This document shows, piece after piece, positions 20,817 through 21,340 of a stretch of DNA of 21,340 nt. Source of the DNA: a virus; the IMG/VR virus record IMGVR_UViG_3300025326_000231, positions 1 through 21,340 of that record. One strand, given 5' to 3'. Position 1 is the stretch's first letter; the number at the start of each line of letters is the position of its first letter. The translations under genes were made by a program, and so were the position numbers. Under the pieces are notes generated by a model that saw only the letters and a program-made list of their open reading frames with translations, searched no databases and was not told the origin of the DNA.

Positions 20817-21055
20817 TTCCGCTTATCCTTCACGAACCGCTGAAGGGCGAGAATCAGACGACTCGCCTGATTCACAGTCAGATGTGCTGCGCCGTTATTA
20901 TGCTCCAACACGCCGCCCTCGATGAACAACCAACCCCGGGTCATGGGGTCGGCACTCGACTCGCGCACACTGATCTGACTACCGTAAGTATCTCTCATCA
21001 CCGGCCCGTACAATTTGAGACCGCGGGCATTGTCTACCGTCGGGTATCGCTTCAT
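20813..21055 (-). CDS. Small phage protein with SSA and AHLT-x-NQA motifs
   Basis: An 80-residue protein (MKRYPTVDNARGLKLYGPVM...). The order 'YGSQISVRESSA', then 'GWLFIEGG', then 'AHLTVNQASRLILALQRFV' matches a type of small protein common in phages (a strand pair followed by a helix with '...L...QA..L..AL..F'), whose function is not established. AGGGAGGG lies seven bases before the ATG at 21055. A longer ORF to 21157 would translate the pentanucleotide array and is rejected. Confidence 0.65.
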   Translation of the reverse strand: MKRYPTVDNARGLKLYGPVMRDTYGSQISVRESSADPMTRGWLFIEGGVLEHNNGAAHLTVNQASRLILALQRFVKDKRK

Positions 21056-21214
21056 GGCGCCACCCTCCCTGACAAATGCCCTGCCTCGCCTCGCCTCGCC
21101 TTGCCCTGCCTCGCCTTGCCCAGCCAAGCCTCGCCAGGCCCCGCCGTACCTGGCCAAGCCCAGCCGCGCCTCGCCCCGCCGCGCCCCGCCCCGCCTTGCC
21201 TCAGGGCGCCACCC
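21056..21214. repeat. Direct repeats flanking the pentanucleotide array
   Basis: GGCGCCACCC occurs at 21056-21065 and again at 21205-21214, 149 bases apart on the plus strand. On the minus strand both copies continue as (C/A)TGA(G/A)GC, giving a 16-base repeat with two mismatches. One copy spans the end of the upstream gene, the other spans the ribosome-site spacer and start codon of the next gene. Confidence 0.7.
21076..21200. repeat. Pentanucleotide array, 25 units of GGCNN (minus strand)
   Basis: Read on the plus strand, 125 bases divide into 25 five-base units of form NNGCC with only one exception (GTACC at 21146-21150). The commonest units are TCGCC (6), CCGCC (4) and TTGCC (3). The array starts directly behind the stop codon of the upstream gene (21201-21203) and ends 20 bases before the ATG at 21055. 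The repeated element is the GGC, while the two remaining bases vary freely. Confidence 0.9.
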
Positions 21215-21340
21215 GCCCCCAGATCGTCAGGATCACCAACCCCAGCGGCGCCACCCGGAGCGGCAGGCTCGTCAGGCAGAGCCCGGCGCCGATGACGGCC
21301 GCCGCTGACCACGGATCGGCCCAGTGGAGCCCGCTGCCGA
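21201..21340 (-). CDS. C-terminal end of a small membrane protein, cut by window edge
   Basis: An open frame enters from the right edge and codes 45 residues before a TGA at 21203-21201. The sequence (LHWADPWSAAAVIGAGLCLT, then LGLVILTIWGRV) holds two hydrophobic stretches, as in very small membrane proteins of phages. Start and full length lie outside the window. The stop codon directly abuts the pentanucleotide array. Confidence 0.5.
   Translation of the reverse strand, partial: GSGLHWADPWSAAAVIGAGLCLTSLPLRVAPLGLVILTIWGRVAP

Noticed and set aside
20813-21157. Extended start for the 80-residue protein, translating the pentanucleotide array
   Set aside because: The internal ATG at 21055 has a strong ribosome site, and the extension would be repetitive Gly/Ala/Arg sequence.
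21076-21200. CRISPR array
   Set aside because: Units are five bases long, without spacers; no 24-37-base repeats or cas genes are present.

Overview
The window is a continuous piece of a tailed double-stranded DNA bacteriophage (or prophage) genome of podovirus type, probably infecting a GC-rich bacterium; the host cannot be named. Every convincing gene lies on the minus strand and is transcribed from position 21340 towards position 1. Gene packing is dense, with many ATGA or TGATG stop/start overlaps. The podovirus assignment rests on a T7-type head-to-tail connector (portal), a scaffold and capsid pair without a visible prohead protease, and a tail tubular protein A-like gene running off the left edge. 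No integrase, repressor, RNA polymerase or replication gene is present, so lifestyle cannot be judged.

Layout in transcription order: (1) 21340-20568: the end of a small membrane protein, a striking 25-unit pentanucleotide array, and two small coupled genes. (2) 20567-20079: a 489-base non-coding control region with a terminator-like hairpin followed by a sigma-70-like promoter candidate. (3) 20078-15535: packaging and accessory block. It holds a short ORF that overlaps the large terminase by 95 bases, the large terminase (TerL), a tiny zinc-ribbon-like ORF, small membrane proteins, a 326-residue protein with an N-terminal cyclic-phosphate-processing receiver-like domain, a DUF3008-like protein and several small coupled ORFs. 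(4) 15535-10408: head module with portal, scaffold, major capsid, a free-standing LAGLIDADG homing endonuclease inserted directly behind the capsid gene, and two minor head proteins. (5) 10390-8700: a coiled-coil protein and a lysis-like cassette with a membrane protein, a lipoprotein and an M15 peptidase endolysin. (6) 8693-1: secreted or adhesin-like and tail-fibre-like proteins, including a signal-peptide/FN3/poly-proline protein, two paralogous modular beta-rich proteins ending in the same GAYA tail, and an Asp-box (BNR) beta-propeller protein, then the tail tubular protein.

Read together, terminase and portal package DNA into a scaffold-built capsid, the lysis genes release virions, and the long left block probably builds the tail tip and the host-recognition surface. 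The observations most worth following are the (GGCNN)25 array that exactly fills the space between a stop codon and the next ribosome site, the receiver-like/ParB-like fusion protein, and the homing endonuclease whose start codon sits in a perfect hairpin. Long plus-strand ORFs opposite these genes look like by-products of high GC and are not annotated.
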